Assembly (NCBI RefSeq): GCF_026625845.1
Contig: NZ_CP113066.1
Span: 2,641,364-2,705,363 of the forward strand
Source: Agrococcus sp. SL85
Lineage (GTDB): Bacteria; Actinomycetota; Actinomycetes; Actinomycetales; Microbacteriaceae
DNA: 64,000 bases
Direction of reading: 5' to 3'
Shown here piece after piece: positions 9,476 through 18,258 of the stretch (positions are counted from its first letter, which is position 1; each line of letters begins with the position of its first letter). Position numbers and translations under genes: made by a program. The notes under the pieces are model-generated. The model saw only the letters and a program-made list of their open reading frames with translations. It was not told the origin of the DNA and did not search any database.

Positions 9476-11146
9476 GGCGCCGCCTCGAAGCGCCGCTCGC
9501 CCGCGACCCAGGTCTCGAGCACGCGGATGGCCGCGATGGCCTCCGGCTCGACCTCGAGCGGGTCGCCGTCGAGCACGACGAAGTCGGCGCACTTGCCGGC
9601 CTCGAGCGAGCCCAGGTCGTCCTCGCGGCCGAGCGTCCTCGCGCCCTCGATCGTGTGCGCGCGGAGGGCCGCGAGCGCGGGGATGCGCAGCCCGTCGTCG
9701 CCGAGGCGGTGGCCGCGGAGCGTCAGGCGCGTGACCGCCGTCTCGATCGCCTCGAGCGGGATCGGGTCGGCGACGGGCGCGTCGGACGAGATCGTGATGG
9801 GCACGCCGGCCGCGGCGAACTCGCCGAGCGGGTTGAAGCGCTCCCCCGGCGTGCCGATCGCCTGCTCGACGCCCTCGCCCCAGCTGCGGTAGTGCTGCGG
9901 CTGGTTCACGGGCCGGATGCCCGCGGCGGCCATGCGCGCGATCTGCTCGGGGCTCGGGAGCCCGCAGTGCTCGATGCGGTGCCGGGCGTCGGGGTCGGGC
10001 CGCTCCGCGAGCGCCGCCTCGAGCGCGTCGACCACCATGCCGATCGCGGTCGGCGACTGCGCGTGCGTCGCCGTCTGCAGCCCCGCGGCGTGCGCGCGGG
10101 AGATGAGCGCCGCGTACTCCGCGGGCTCGTGGTACAGCTGCCCCGTGCGGCACGGGTCGCCCACGTAGCCGTCGGGAAAGTACGCCGTCCAGCCGCCGAG
10201 CGTGCCGTCGGCATAGAGCTTGATGCCCGCGAACGAGAGGAAGGCGTTGCCGAAGGCGCCCATGAGGCCCATCGCGAGCGCCTCGTCGAGCAGGTGCGAG
10301 AGCAGGTACATCGAGACCCGCAGGCGCAGGCCGCCGGCCTCGGCGAGCCGCAGGTACATGTCGAGCTCGCGGCGCGAGACCTGCGCGTCGCCGACGGTCG
10401 TGACGCCGCCCGCGAGGAACCGCGCCGTCGCGGCGGCGAGCTGGCGCAGGTGCTCCTCGGGCTCGTCGGCCAGGTGGAAGTTGGGCCCGTGGTGGCCCAC
10501 CTTCACGCCGTGCACGCCCGTGAGGATGTTGCACGCGGCATCCGAGAGGCTCGCCCGTGAGCTCGCCCTCGGCGTCGCGGAAGAAGGTGCCGCCCTCGGG
10601 ATCCGGGGTGTCGCGGTCGACGCCGCCCGCGGCGAGCGCGAAGGAGTTGACGACCCCGCCGTGGCCGGAGGCGTGCATGAGGTACACCTCGCGGTCGGCC
10701 GCGACCTCGTCGAGCTCGAAGCGCGTCGGGTGGCGCCGCTCGGCGAGGTTGCGCTGCTCGTAGCCGTAGCCCCGCACGGGCCGGCCCGCGGGCAGCGCCT
10801 CGGCCGCCGCGCGCAGCAGCGCGACGACCTCGGGGATGCTGCCCGCGCGCTCGGGCCCGCAGTCGACCCAGGTCATCATCTGGCCGAGCATGAGCGGGTG
10901 CGCGTGCGCGTCGACGAACCCGGGCACGACGACCCGGTCGCCGAGGTCGAGCCGCTCGGGCGCGAGCCCCGCGGCCTCGGCCGCGGCCGCGCACGCCGCC
11001 TCCTCCCCGATCGCCGCGATCCGGCCGTCGTCGACGAGCATCGCGCGGGCGACCCGGTCCTCGGCGTCGGCGGTGTGCACGGCGCGCGCGACGACGAGCA
11101 GCGGCGCGGCCTGGGCGGGGCGGTCGAAGGGCGTGAGCTTCCTCAT
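9472..11146 (-). CDS. amidohydrolase-family metalloenzyme, YtcJ-like (one frameshift)
   Basis: About 557 residues. Near residue 70 it has the metal-binding entry motif VPGFVDAHAHPLMLG of composite-domain amidohydrolases. Later it has ATHAQSPTAIGMVVDALE, RIEHCGLPSPEQIARMA and the TISSDAPV aspartate region, and it ends with a returning beta domain (LEAGKCADFVVLDGDPLEVE). The frame breaks at AGGCT 10547-10551. Removing one base joins GELTGE to LSDAACNILTGVHGVKVGHHGPNFHL. The start overlaps the MFS stop by ATGA (11143-11146). The YtcJ group hydrolyses amide or guanidine-like bonds of mostly unknown substrates. Its place in a guanidino operon suggests it releases the compound imported by the transporter. 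Confidence 0.85.
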
Positions 11147-12465
11147 CGGACGGTGTGCTCCGTGGTGTCGGTGCGGGCGGCGAACGACTCGGTGACGGGC
11201 GCCTCGTCGGAGTGCTGCGGCGCGAGGCGCGTGCAGATGCCGGCGATGATCGCCATGCCCACGAACATCGCGATGACCGACCAGACGCTGCCCGTCCAGG
11301 CGATGAGCTGCGTGGCGAACCAGGGCGAGAAGCCCGCCCAGATCGCCGCGCCGACGCCGTAGCTGAGCGCGATGGAGGTGTAGCGCGCCTGCGGCCGGAA
11401 CATCTGCGCGAGGATCGCGGCGATCGGCGCGTAGGTGCCGCTCATCGCGATGCGCACGAGCGAGGCGAGCAGGAACACGAGCGGCTCGACCCGGCCGGGC
11501 ATGACCAGCAGGAACGGCGCGAAGGTGAGCACCGAGGTGACGAGGCCGATGTACATGACGTTCTTGCGGCCCCAGCGGTCGCCGAGCCACGCGATGGGCA
11601 GCGTGACGAGGAACTCGACGAGCGAGGCGACGGTCATCGCGTCGAGGATCAGCTGCTCGCTGAGCCCCACGCCCTCGCCGGTGGCGTAGGCGGTGGCGAA
11701 GGTCGTCGCGAGGTAGTAGCCGCCCGTCGAGATCGGCAGCAGGCCGATGCCCAGCAGAATCGGCAGCCAGTTGGCGCGCAGCGCGAAGGCGAGCGGCATC
11801 GACTGCTTGCGGCCCTCGACCTTCTGCTCGAACACCGGCGACTCCTCGACCCGGTACCGAACCCACAGGCCCACGCCGATCAGCACGATCGAGAGCAGGA
11901 AGGGGATGCGCCAGCCGCCGTCGATGATGAAGTCGTCGCCCGCGCGGGTCATGAGCGCGAAGACGCCGGAGGCGAGGAGGGCACCGGCGGGGTTGCCGAG
12001 CTGCGTGAAGCCGCCGTAGAACGTCTTCGACTTCGCCGGGGCGTGCTCGACGCTCATGAGCACGGCGCCGCCCCACTCGCCGCCGACCGCGAGGCCCTGC
12101 AGCGCGCGGAGCGCGATGAGCAGCACGGGCGCCATGAAGCCGATGTCGGCGTAGGTGGGCAGGAGGCCCACGAGCACGGTGGAGACGCCCATGAGCAGCA
12201 GCGTGAGCACGAGCGAGCGCCGGCGGCCGAGCTTGTCGCCGATGTGGCCGAACAGGATGCCGCCGAGGGGCCGCACGAGGAAGGCGACGGCGAAGGTGGC
12301 GAAGGCGGAGGCGGTCTCGGCGAGCGGATCCTCGCTCGGGAAGAAGAGCGGGCCGAACACGAGCGCCGCGGCGGTCGCGTAGACGTAGAAGTCGTACCAC
12401 TCGATGGTGGTCCCGACGAATGCTGCGAGCCCGGCGCGCCGGGCCCTGCTGGTCGTTGCGGTCAT
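11143..12465 (-). CDS. MFS transporter, metabolite:H+ symporter (MHS/ProP-ShiA) family
   Basis: This 440-residue protein has twelve predicted helices. The family signatures are clear: GTTIEWYDFYVYATAAALVF in helix 1, then RPLGGILFGHIGDKLGRRRSL in the loop 2-3 region, and ALQGLAVGGEWGGAVLMSVEHAP. MHS transporters import organic acids, betaines or amino-acid derivatives with protons. AAGGAG (12472-12477 on the plus strand as CTCCTT) lies 6 bases before the ATG at 12465, so that start is preferred to the ATG at 12468 or the upstream extension. It is the first gene of the leftward guanidino operon and probably imports its substrate. The divergent Lrp gene likely controls it. Confidence 0.9.
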   Translation of the reverse strand: MTATTSRARRAGLAAFVGTTIEWYDFYVYATAAALVFGPLFFPSEDPLAETASAFATFAVAFLVRPLGGILFGHIGDKLGRRRSLVLTLLLMGVSTVLVGLLPTYADIGFMAPVLLIALRALQGLAVGGEWGGAVLMSVEHAPAKSKTFYGGFTQLGNPAGALLASGVFALMTRAGDDFIIDGGWRIPFLLSIVLIGVGLWVRYRVEESPVFEQKVEGRKQSMPLAFALRANWLPILLGIGLLPISTGGYYLATTFATAYATGEGVGLSEQLILDAMTVASLVEFLVTLPIAWLGDRWGRKNVMYIGLVTSVLTFAPFLLVMPGRVEPLVFLLASLVRIAMSGTYAPIAAILAQMFRPQARYTSIALSYGVGAAIWAGFSPWFATQLIAWTGSVWSVIAMFVGMAIIAGICTRLAPQHSDEAPVTESFAARTDTTEHTVR

Positions 12466-12567
12466 CATCCGCTCCTTCGCGGCTCTGGGGACTGTGCGGG
12501 ATCGTACGCGCGATCCGGGGTCGCACAAAGCGCAGAAGTCCAGGGCTCGGCGGCAGGCGCCGGAGTT

Positions 12568-12584
12568 CTGATCACGATCATCAG
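12568..12584. promoter_or_regulatory. candidate Lrp/AsnC operator
   Basis: CTGAT and ATCAG flank CACGATC, giving the imperfect palindrome CTGATCACGATCATCAG in the 221-bp divergent gap between the MFS operon and the Lrp gene. It is an AT-rich patch in GC-rich DNA, as expected for a feast/famine regulator site. The assignment is inference. Confidence 0.4.
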
Positions 12585-12686
12585 CGATTCACCCCTCGCC
12601 GTCCTGCGCGAACGGCCCTACGCTGGAGCATCGAGCGGGCCGCGGCGCGCTTCCCGGTTTCTCGCCCGCATCCAGGGAGGACTGCC

Positions 12687-13580
12687 ATGGACCTCGACGC
12701 CGAGCTCGTGCGCGCGCTGCAGGAGGACGGCCGGGCGAGCGTGCACGCGCTCGCCGAGCGGCTCGGCCACCCCCGGGCCGCGGTGTCCGCCCGGCTCCGC
12801 GGCATGCTCGCCGAGGGCGCGGTGCGCGTCGTCGCGGCGGTCGACCCGGCGTTCCTCGGGCAGCACGTGCTCGCGCACGTCGCCGTGCGCGTCGACGGCG
12901 CCGTCGAGCCGGTCGCGCAGCGCCTCCGCGGCATGCAGGAGACGGTGCTCGTCTCGGCGGTCGGCGGCGCGCACGACCTCGTCACCGAGGTGCGCGTCGG
13001 CTCCACGGCGCAGCTGCAGGAGCTGCTCGCGACGCTGCGCGCGGCCCCCGGCGTCGCCGACATCTCGACCCTCATCTACACGACCGTCGTCAAGGGCTTC
13101 TTCGTCTCCGACTACGCGGGCGAGATCGTGATCGACGACATCGACACCGCGCTCATCGAGCTGCTGCAGCAGGACGGGCGGATGCGCTACCGCGCCCTCG
13201 CCGAGGCCGTGCGGCTCTCGCCCTCGGCCGTCACGACGCGCGTGCAGCGGCTCATCGCGGCCGGCGTCATCACGATCTCCGCCGTCGAGGCGCGCGGCCT
13301 CACCCACCGGCAGCTCTCGATGGGCGTGGGCCTCGTGCTCGCCGACGACGACGAGGCCGTGCTCGCGGCGCTCCGCGGATGGCGCGGCGTCGACTTCGCC
13401 GCACGCACCCTCGGCCGCTTCGACGCGGTCGCGACGCTCGTCGAGCCCTCGGCCGGGGCGCTCTTCGCGAGCCTCGAGCGCATCCGCTCGCTCGCGGGCG
13501 TGCGCCGGGTCGAAGCCTGGCTGCACCTCGCGGTCGTGAAGGAGGACTACGCGCGCACCCTGCGGCCCGCGACCGCGTGA
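12687..13580 (+). CDS. double-domain Lrp/AsnC-family transcriptional regulator
   Basis: This 297-residue protein contains two tandem AsnC-type units. The first HTH spans about residues 1-55 (ELVRALQEDGRASVHALAER) and is followed by a ligand-binding alpha/beta segment. The second HTH spans about residues 155-205 (ALIELLQQDGRMRYRALAEA) and is followed by another RAM-like domain ending VEAWLHLAVVKEDYA. Fused pairs of this type are a known actinobacterial form. GGGAGG at about 12675 supports the ATG at 12687. It is divergent from the guanidino operon and is probably its amino-acid-responsive regulator. Confidence 0.88.
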   Translation: MDLDAELVRALQEDGRASVHALAERLGHPRAAVSARLRGMLAEGAVRVVAAVDPAFLGQHVLAHVAVRVDGAVEPVAQRLRGMQETVLVSAVGGAHDLVTEVRVGSTAQLQELLATLRAAPGVADISTLIYTTVVKGFFVSDYAGEIVIDDIDTALIELLQQDGRMRYRALAEAVRLSPSAVTTRVQRLIAAGVITISAVEARGLTHRQLSMGVGLVLADDDEAVLAALRGWRGVDFAARTLGRFDAVATLVEPSAGALFASLERIRSLAGVRRVEAWLHLAVVKEDYARTLRPATA

Positions 13581-13610
13581 TCCGCGCACGCCGGGCGAGC
13601 GCATGCGCGA

Positions 13611-13645
13611 CGGAGGGCCGGGCGCATCGCGCGCCCGGCCCTCCG
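13611..13645. terminator. perfect 15-bp hairpin terminator
   Basis: CGGAGGGCCGGGCGC (13611-13625) pairs perfectly with 13631-13645 around the loop ATCGC, just after the Lrp stop codon. The gene on the other side converges, so the hairpin can serve both directions. Confidence 0.75.
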
Positions 13646-13675
13646 CATCCCGTCGCCCCGGCCAGGGCGACGCGG

Positions 13676-13745
13676 CTCCGCCCTCCGGGCGCAGCTGCAC
13701 CGATCCATTGGCGCAGCCGCTCCGCCCTACGGGCGCAGCTGCACC
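13676..13745. repeat. 26-bp direct repeat copying the 3' end of the reductase gene
   Basis: CTCCGCCCTCCGGGCGCAGC and its continuation at 13676-13701 repeats at 13720-13745 with one mismatch. The second copy contains the stop codon and last codons (VQLRP) of the quinone-reductase gene. In the first copy the stop triplet is changed. It looks like a small 44-bp-period duplication beyond the gene end. Confidence 0.6.
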
Positions 13746-14706
13746 TTGCCCACGCGGCCCGCGGTGAGGCTCGCGCGCACGGCGTCGGCGACGTCCTCGA
13801 ACGCGTGCGTGCTCGAGACGGGGAGCGTCAGCACGCCCTCGCCGATGCGCTCCGAGAGCTCGCCGAAGAGGCGGCCGCGGGTCTCGGCGTCGAGGGCGCG
13901 GCTGACCTTCGCACCCCAGAAGCCGCGCACCGTCGCCTGCTTGAAGATGATGTCGCCCGACGAGAGCTCGAGCGTCGGCTGCGCCATCGCGCCGAAGACG
14001 ACGAGCTCGCCGCCCTCCGCGAGCACGGCGAGCACGTCGCCCGCCGCGCGCCCGCCGACCGAGTCGACGCCCGCGACGATGGGCGCGTCGCCCGCGAGGC
14101 TCGCGCACGCGGTCGGCCCAGCCCTCCTCGTCGGTGGCGACGATGTCGCCGATGCCGGCGTCGGCGAGGCTCCTGCACGGCCTCGGCGCGGCGCACGAGG
14201 CCGATCACGCGGATGCCGCGCCCGGGGGCGAGCTGCGCGACCATGCGGCCGACGGCGCCGTTCGCGGCGTTCTGCACGAGCACCTGGCCGGGCTCGAGGC
14301 CCAGCTGGTCGATGAGGCTGATGGCGCTGAAGGGCATGGCGACGAGCTGCGCGGCTGCCTCGTCGGGCAGGCCCTCGGGTGCGGGCATGAGCGCGGCGGC
14401 GTCGGCGACGAACGCCTCGGCCCACACGCCGAAGATGCCGCCGGCGATGACGCGGTCGCCGACCGCGAGTGCGTCGACGCCCTCGCCGAGCGCCTCGACA
14501 ACACCCACAGCCTCCGTGCCGGACGCGGCGGGCAGCTCGGGCTTGAAGCCGTAGGTGCCGCGCACGGTCCAGAGGTCGTGGTTGTGGATGGTGGCGAGCG
14601 TCGTGCGCACCCGCACCTGGCCGGGGCCGGGCTCGGGGGTGGGGCGCTCGGCGACGTGGAGGACGTCCTCCGGCTCGCCGAAGGTGTCGTGGACGATGGC
14701 ACGCAT
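13727..14706 (-). CDS. zinc-type alcohol dehydrogenase-like NADPH:quinone reductase (two frameshifts)
   Basis: About 325 residues of the MDR superfamily. The GroES-like N-terminal domain (MRAIVHDTFGEPEDVLHVAE, then HNHDLWTVRGTYGFKPELPAASGTEAVGVV) is followed by a Rossmann domain with the nucleotide-binding sequence QNAANGAVGRMVAQLA. Two one-base insertions, AGGCT at 14097-14101 and 14167-14171, break the middle. Correcting both yields EAVQELADAGIGDIVATDEEGWADRVRELAGDAPIVAG, continuous with VDSVGGRAAGDVLAVLAEGG. Zinc-ligand cysteines are not evident, as in quinone oxidoreductases. It lies upstream in the same direction as no other reductase; the DoxX gene ends 63 bp away and reads toward it, so it may close a peroxide/redox-stress operon. 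Confidence 0.86.
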
Positions 14707-14768
14707 GGGTGCTCCTCTCGGTTTCGTGGCCCTCGTGGGGCCGGATCCGGTGGTGGGTGGCCGCGCGG

Positions 14769-15209
14769 TCAGCGGCGGCGCTCGCGCCAGCGGCGGCGCA
14801 GCGCGCCCCAGGCGCCCGTCGACCACAGCGCGGCGGCGACGAGCAGGGGCTGGAACAGCAGCCGCACGAAGCGCGCGGCGTCGGTGTCGAGGCCGAAGGC
14901 GTCGCGTCCCTCGGTCCACTGGGCGATGTTGCCGGGCAGCACCGCCACGAAGAACGCGGCGGCGACGAGCCCGACGAGCGCCCGGCGGCGGCGCAGCAGC
15001 AGCAGCGCGGCGCCGAGCAGCAGCTCGACGACGCCCGAGGCGACGACCACGAGGTCGGCGTCGAGCGGCAGCCACGGCGGCACCTGCGCCTGGAACTCGG
15101 CGCGCGCGAAGCTCAGGTGCGCGGCGCCGGCGAACAGCAGGAAGGCGCCGAGCAGCACCCGCACGACGGCGCGCGCCACGCGGCCGACCCGACCCTCCCG
15201 CGCAGCCAC
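14769..15209 (-). CDS. DoxX-family membrane protein
   Basis: This 146-residue protein has four predicted helices. The first is VVRVLLGAFLLFAGAAHLSF, with the AGxxHL motif common to DoxX/DoxD-like proteins. The middle carries VVVASGVVELLLGAALLLL, and the tail is Arg-rich. The start (15209) lies one base past the end of ohr (15211), so the two are translated as an operon. DoxX proteins in actinobacteria are linked to thiol and peroxide stress. The role here is inferred from the Ohr/OhrR context. Confidence 0.8.
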   Translation of the reverse strand: MAAREGRVGRVARAVVRVLLGAFLLFAGAAHLSFARAEFQAQVPPWLPLDADLVVVASGVVELLLGAALLLLRRRRALVGLVAAAFFVAVLPGNIAQWTEGRDAFGLDTDAARFVRLLFQPLLVAAALWSTGAWGALRRRWRERRR

Positions 15210-15210
15210 G

Positions 15211-15633
15211 TCAGTCGTCCGAGACGCGGACGTCGACCTCGATGTTGCCGCGCGTCGCGTTCGAGTACGGGCAGACCTCGTGCGCGGCGTCGGCGAGCGA
15301 CTGCGCCGTCTCGGGCTCGACGCCCGGCAGCACGACCTCGAGCAGCGCGGCGAGCTGGAAGCCGCCCTCGCCGTTCGGGAGGATCTGCACGCGGGCGCCG
15401 ACGCTCGAGCCCTCGATGGGCTCCTTGCGCTGGCGGGCGACGGCCTGCAGCGCCGAGTGGAAGCACGCGGCGTAGCCGGCGGCGAAGAGCAGCTCGGGGT
15501 TCGCGCCGTCGCCCGAGCCGCCCATCTCCTGCGGCACGGCCATCTGCAGGTCGAGGCGGCCGTCGCTCGTGGCGACGCGGCCGTCGCGGCCGGCGCCGGT
15601 CGACAGGGCCTCTGCGGTGTAGAGCACGCTCAT
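15211..15633 (-). CDS. ohr: organic hydroperoxide resistance protein Ohr
   Basis: This 140-residue OsmC/Ohr-family peroxidase reduces organic hydroperoxides with two cysteines. Both are present: one in the helix YAACFHSALQAVA, the other in HEVCPYSNATRGNIEV. The N-terminal MSVLYTAEALSTGAGRDGR is typical of Ohr rather than OsmC. OhrR is encoded immediately upstream on the same strand, and DoxX follows immediately downstream. Confidence 0.93.
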   Translation of the reverse strand: MSVLYTAEALSTGAGRDGRVATSDGRLDLQMAVPQEMGGSGDGANPELLFAAGYAACFHSALQAVARQRKEPIEGSSVGARVQILPNGEGGFQLAALLEVVLPGVEPETAQSLADAAHEVCPYSNATRGNIEVDVRVSDD

Positions 15634-15711
15634 GGTGGTTCCTCTCCTCGTGGGGTCGGTGGTCAGCGGTCGGTGGTCGGTGTGCGGCGTTCGGGGCGGC
15701 GCGGGGCGCCG

Positions 15712-16201
15712 TCAGCCCGCGGTGGTGGATGCGGATGCGGTCGCCGGCTCGTCGGCCAGCGCCTGCATGGAGGCTGCGAGGCGGTGGAGCGCCTGCAGCA
15801 GCGCCTCGCCGTCGGCCTCGTCGTCGATGCCCATGCCCGCGGCGATCGCGGCGGGCACGTGGCGCAGGCTCGTCGCGCAGCGCCAGCCCGCGCTCGGTGG
15901 CGTGCACGGTCACGACCCGGGCGTCCGCGCCGCCGCGCTCGCGGCGCACGAGCCCCCCGGCCTCCATGCGGGTCAGGAGGGGCGAGAGCGTGCCGCTGTC
16001 GAGCTGCATGCCCTCGCCGAGCGCGCGCACGGTGCGCGGGCCCTCCACCCAGAGCGTCGCGAGCACGAGGTACTGCGGGTAGGTGAGGCCCCAGGGCTCG
16101 AGCAGCGCGCGGTACGCCTGCGTCGTGGCGCGCGCGGCCGCGTAGAGCCCGAAGCAGACCATGCGGTCGGTGACGCGGTCGGTCGGCTCGGGAGTGGGCA
16201 T
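15712..16201 (-). CDS. ohrR: MarR-family peroxide sensor OhrR (one frameshift)
   Basis: A winged-helix MarR-type repressor, about 162 residues. The N-terminal MVCFGLYAAARATTQAYR places a cysteine where 1-Cys OhrR proteins have the peroxide-sensing Cys. It is followed by LLEPWGLTYPQYLVLATLW, the family hallmark, and the HTH region VRALGEGMQLDSGTLSPLL. The frame breaks at AGGCT 15866-15870. Removing one base gives RGLALRDELRHVPAAIAAGM and a natural stop at 15712. The ATG at 16201 fits the family start. It lies directly upstream of ohr, which it is expected to repress until organic peroxide oxidises the cysteine. Confidence 0.87.
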
Positions 16202-16210
16202 GCATCGATG

Positions 16211-16237
16211 GTTGCACACAATCGAGTTGTGCACAAC
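16211..16237. promoter_or_regulatory. candidate OhrR operator
   Basis: GTTGTGCACAAC at 16226-16237 is a perfect 12-bp palindrome. A second related half-site (GTTGCACACAA at 16211-16221) forms an inverted repeat with it around TCGAG. The site is immediately upstream of ohrR, where autoregulation is expected. Confidence 0.6.
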
Positions 16238-16247
16238 TGATGTGCGG

Positions 16248-17696
16248 TCAGTCCTGGTCGGGCTCGCGCCGCGACCGCATCTGCGCGAGCGGCCGCGCGA
16301 GCCGGTGGTTGCCCTCGAGCACCGCCTCGTGGCGCTGCAGGAAGTCCCAGTAGCCCTCGGTGAAGGCCGACTCCTTCGCCACCTTCGGGCCCGACCACCA
16401 GCGACCCATCCGCTGCAGGTAGGCGCCGCCGGAGACGTAGGGCTTCGTGGCGACCATGCCGCCGTCGGCGTACTGGCTCATGCCGAAGACGTTCGGCACC
16501 ATCACCCACTCGTAGGCGTCAACGAAGAGCGAGAGGAACCAGCGGTTGACGCTCGCCGGCGCGTAGCCCTGCTGCAGGAACCAGTTGCCCAGCACCATGA
16601 GCCGCTCGATGTGGTGCGCGTAGCCGTGCTGCACCACGCGCGCGAGCACGGTGCGCACGGGGATCGGCAGGTCGTCGGGCAGCCCCTCCCCCGTGTACCA
16701 CCAGTCCTCGAGCTCGCGCTCGAGCCCGAGCGCGTTCGCCCCCTGCAGCTCGGGATGCGCCCGGTACATGCCGCGCATGTACTCCCGCCAGCCGATCACC
16801 TGCCGCACGAAGCCCTCGAGCGACGGCAGCGGCACATCGCCCGTGGCCTCGAGCACCGCGTCGACCACGTCCTGCGGCGTCAGCAGCCCGATGTTGAGCA
16901 TGGGCGTGAGCACCGAGTGGAAGAGGAACGGCTCCTCGGCCGCCATCGCGTCCTCGTAGCGGCCGAAGTCGTGGAGGCGCTCGTCGACGAACGCGCGGAG
17001 CCACGCCAGCGAGTCCTCGTGGGTGACGGGCAGCCAGAAGTCGCGCGCATCGCCCGGGTGGTCGGGCCAGCGCTCGCGCACCTCCGCGATCACCTGCCGC
17101 GTGAGCTCGTCGGGCTCGACGCGCGGCAGGGGCGGGATGTCGATGCCGCCCTTCGGCAGCGGCTCGCGGTTGTCGTGGTCGTAGTTCCACTGCCCGCCCG
17201 CGGGCCCCTCGCCTTCCATGAGGATGCCGGTGCGCTGCCGCTGCCAGCGGTAGAAGTCCTCCATGCGCGACTTCGGGTGGTCGCGGAACCAGGCGTCGAG
17301 CTCGGGCTCGGGCGTCAGGAAGGCGCGGTCGGCGTAGCGCTTCGTGCGGATGCCGGCGCGCTCTGCTGTGCGGCCGATGCGGCGGTCGACGCCGCGGTCG
17401 GCCGCGCGCATCCAGGCGAGGCCGTCGATGCCGTGCAGCTCGACGAGGTGCGCAACGCCGTCGGCGAAGCCTCGGCCCTCGGCGTGCGGGAGGTGGTGGA
17501 CGGTGCGGCCTGCGGCCTCCTGCTCGGCCGCCCAGTGCCGCATGGCCGAAAGCACGAGCACGATCTTGTGCTGGTGGTACGGCAGGCGGTCGAACAGCGC
17601 CGCGGACTCGACGAGCAGCAGCGCTTCGACGTCGTCGTCCTCGAGCGCCGGGTGCCGCGCGAGCAGCTGCGTGCCGAGCACGAGCGCGGCCCTCAT
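16248..17696 (-). CDS. cryptochrome/photolyase-related protein (DPRP/FeS-BCP type) without cysteines
   Basis: This 482-residue protein matches the bacterial cryptochrome/photolyase-related group: N-terminal LVLGTQLL and HKIVLVLSAMRHWAAE, mid-region RMEDFYRWQRQRTGILMEG and GGQWNYDHDNREPLP, and C-terminal FAD region HHIERLMVLGNWFLQQG, DAYEWVMVPNVFGMSQYADG and GGMVATKPYVSGGAYLQRMG. In the studied FeS-BCP photolyases four cysteines here bind a 4Fe-4S cluster. This protein contains no cysteine at all, and the usual CxxC area reads MGRWWSGPKVAKES before the conserved YWDFL. So it belongs to the family but cannot hold that cluster. Its stop-side neighbour is ohrR, and its start overlaps a DUF2256 gene that often accompanies photolyases. 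Activity (6-4 repair or signalling) is unknown. Confidence 0.85.
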   Translation of the reverse strand: MRAALVLGTQLLARHPALEDDDVEALLLVESAALFDRLPYHQHKIVLVLSAMRHWAAEQEAAGRTVHHLPHAEGRGFADGVAHLVELHGIDGLAWMRAADRGVDRRIGRTAERAGIRTKRYADRAFLTPEPELDAWFRDHPKSRMEDFYRWQRQRTGILMEGEGPAGGQWNYDHDNREPLPKGGIDIPPLPRVEPDELTRQVIAEVRERWPDHPGDARDFWLPVTHEDSLAWLRAFVDERLHDFGRYEDAMAAEEPFLFHSVLTPMLNIGLLTPQDVVDAVLEATGDVPLPSLEGFVRQVIGWREYMRGMYRAHPELQGANALGLERELEDWWYTGEGLPDDLPIPVRTVLARVVQHGYAHHIERLMVLGNWFLQQGYAPASVNRWFLSLFVDAYEWVMVPNVFGMSQYADGGMVATKPYVSGGAYLQRMGRWWSGPKVAKESAFTEGYWDFLQRHEAVLEGNHRLARPLAQMRSRREPDQD

Positions 17697-17875
17697 GCCT
17701 GCTTCCGCTCGCGACGGCGCTCCGCGGCTGCGGCCGAGCGGCAGGCGCGCGAGCAGTAGCGCACCTCGTCCCACTGGTCGCGGCCGGCCCAGCGCTTGCG
17801 GTCCTGGAACGGCCGCCCGCAGTGCTCGCAGGGCTTCTGCTCGCGGGTCGCCTGATGCCCAGTACCGCGCGCCAT
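17693..17875 (-). CDS. DUF2256 zinc-ribbon-like small protein
   Basis: A 60-residue protein. The core KPCEHCGRPFQDRKRWAGR followed by WDEVRYCSRACRSAA is the four-cysteine DUF2256 signature, probably a small zinc-binding fold. The tail is Arg-rich. Its TGA overlaps the photolyase ATG (17693-17696), showing translational coupling. DUF2256 genes are repeatedly found next to photolyase/cryptochrome genes; the molecular role is not known. Confidence 0.85.
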   Translation of the reverse strand: MARGTGHQATREQKPCEHCGRPFQDRKRWAGRDQWDEVRYCSRACRSAAAAERRRERKQA

Positions 17876-18258
17876 GCGCTCCAGTGTGCGCGGGGCGGCT
17901 GACAGGAGGTTGGGCGCCCGACCGCTCCCCCGAGCCTGCACCGCATCCGGGCCTCTGGGCCTACGGGTCAGCATCGGTCGCTCCCGCGTGCGAGGGACGA
18001 GTCGCCCGGCTCGCGACCCGTGAGACGCGAGGCCACCGCGTGCCACGCGAAGCGCCGGACCTCACGCGCACCGACCATCGCCGTGACCCCGCGTGCGGCG
18101 CAGCCTGCAGATCCCCACGATGTCCAGGCCCTGCAGGGACCGGCACGCGACGAGCAGGTGCGGTTCGCGCCGATCTGCGGGTGCGCGTGGGCCGTCACGC
18201 GCAGATCGGTACCCGCATCGAAGCGCGCGGCTGCCTCAGCGCTTGTCGACCGGCACCA
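17876..18258. other. 383-bp stretch with no confident gene
   Basis: More A/T-containing than the flanks. A leftward frame at 17961-18198 would encode a Cys-containing helix-like peptide. If the AGCCT inside CGCAGCCTGCAG (near 18107) is read as AGCT, it would instead join another frame (LLVACRSLQGLDIVGIC to CAARGVTAMV). Neither version has a convincing start or family, so no gene is called. Confidence 0.35.

Noticed and set aside
17961..18198. Leftward small Cys-containing ORF
   Set aside because: No family, weak start, and a different reading if an AGCCT is treated as an AGCT lesion; listed only as an uncertain stretch.
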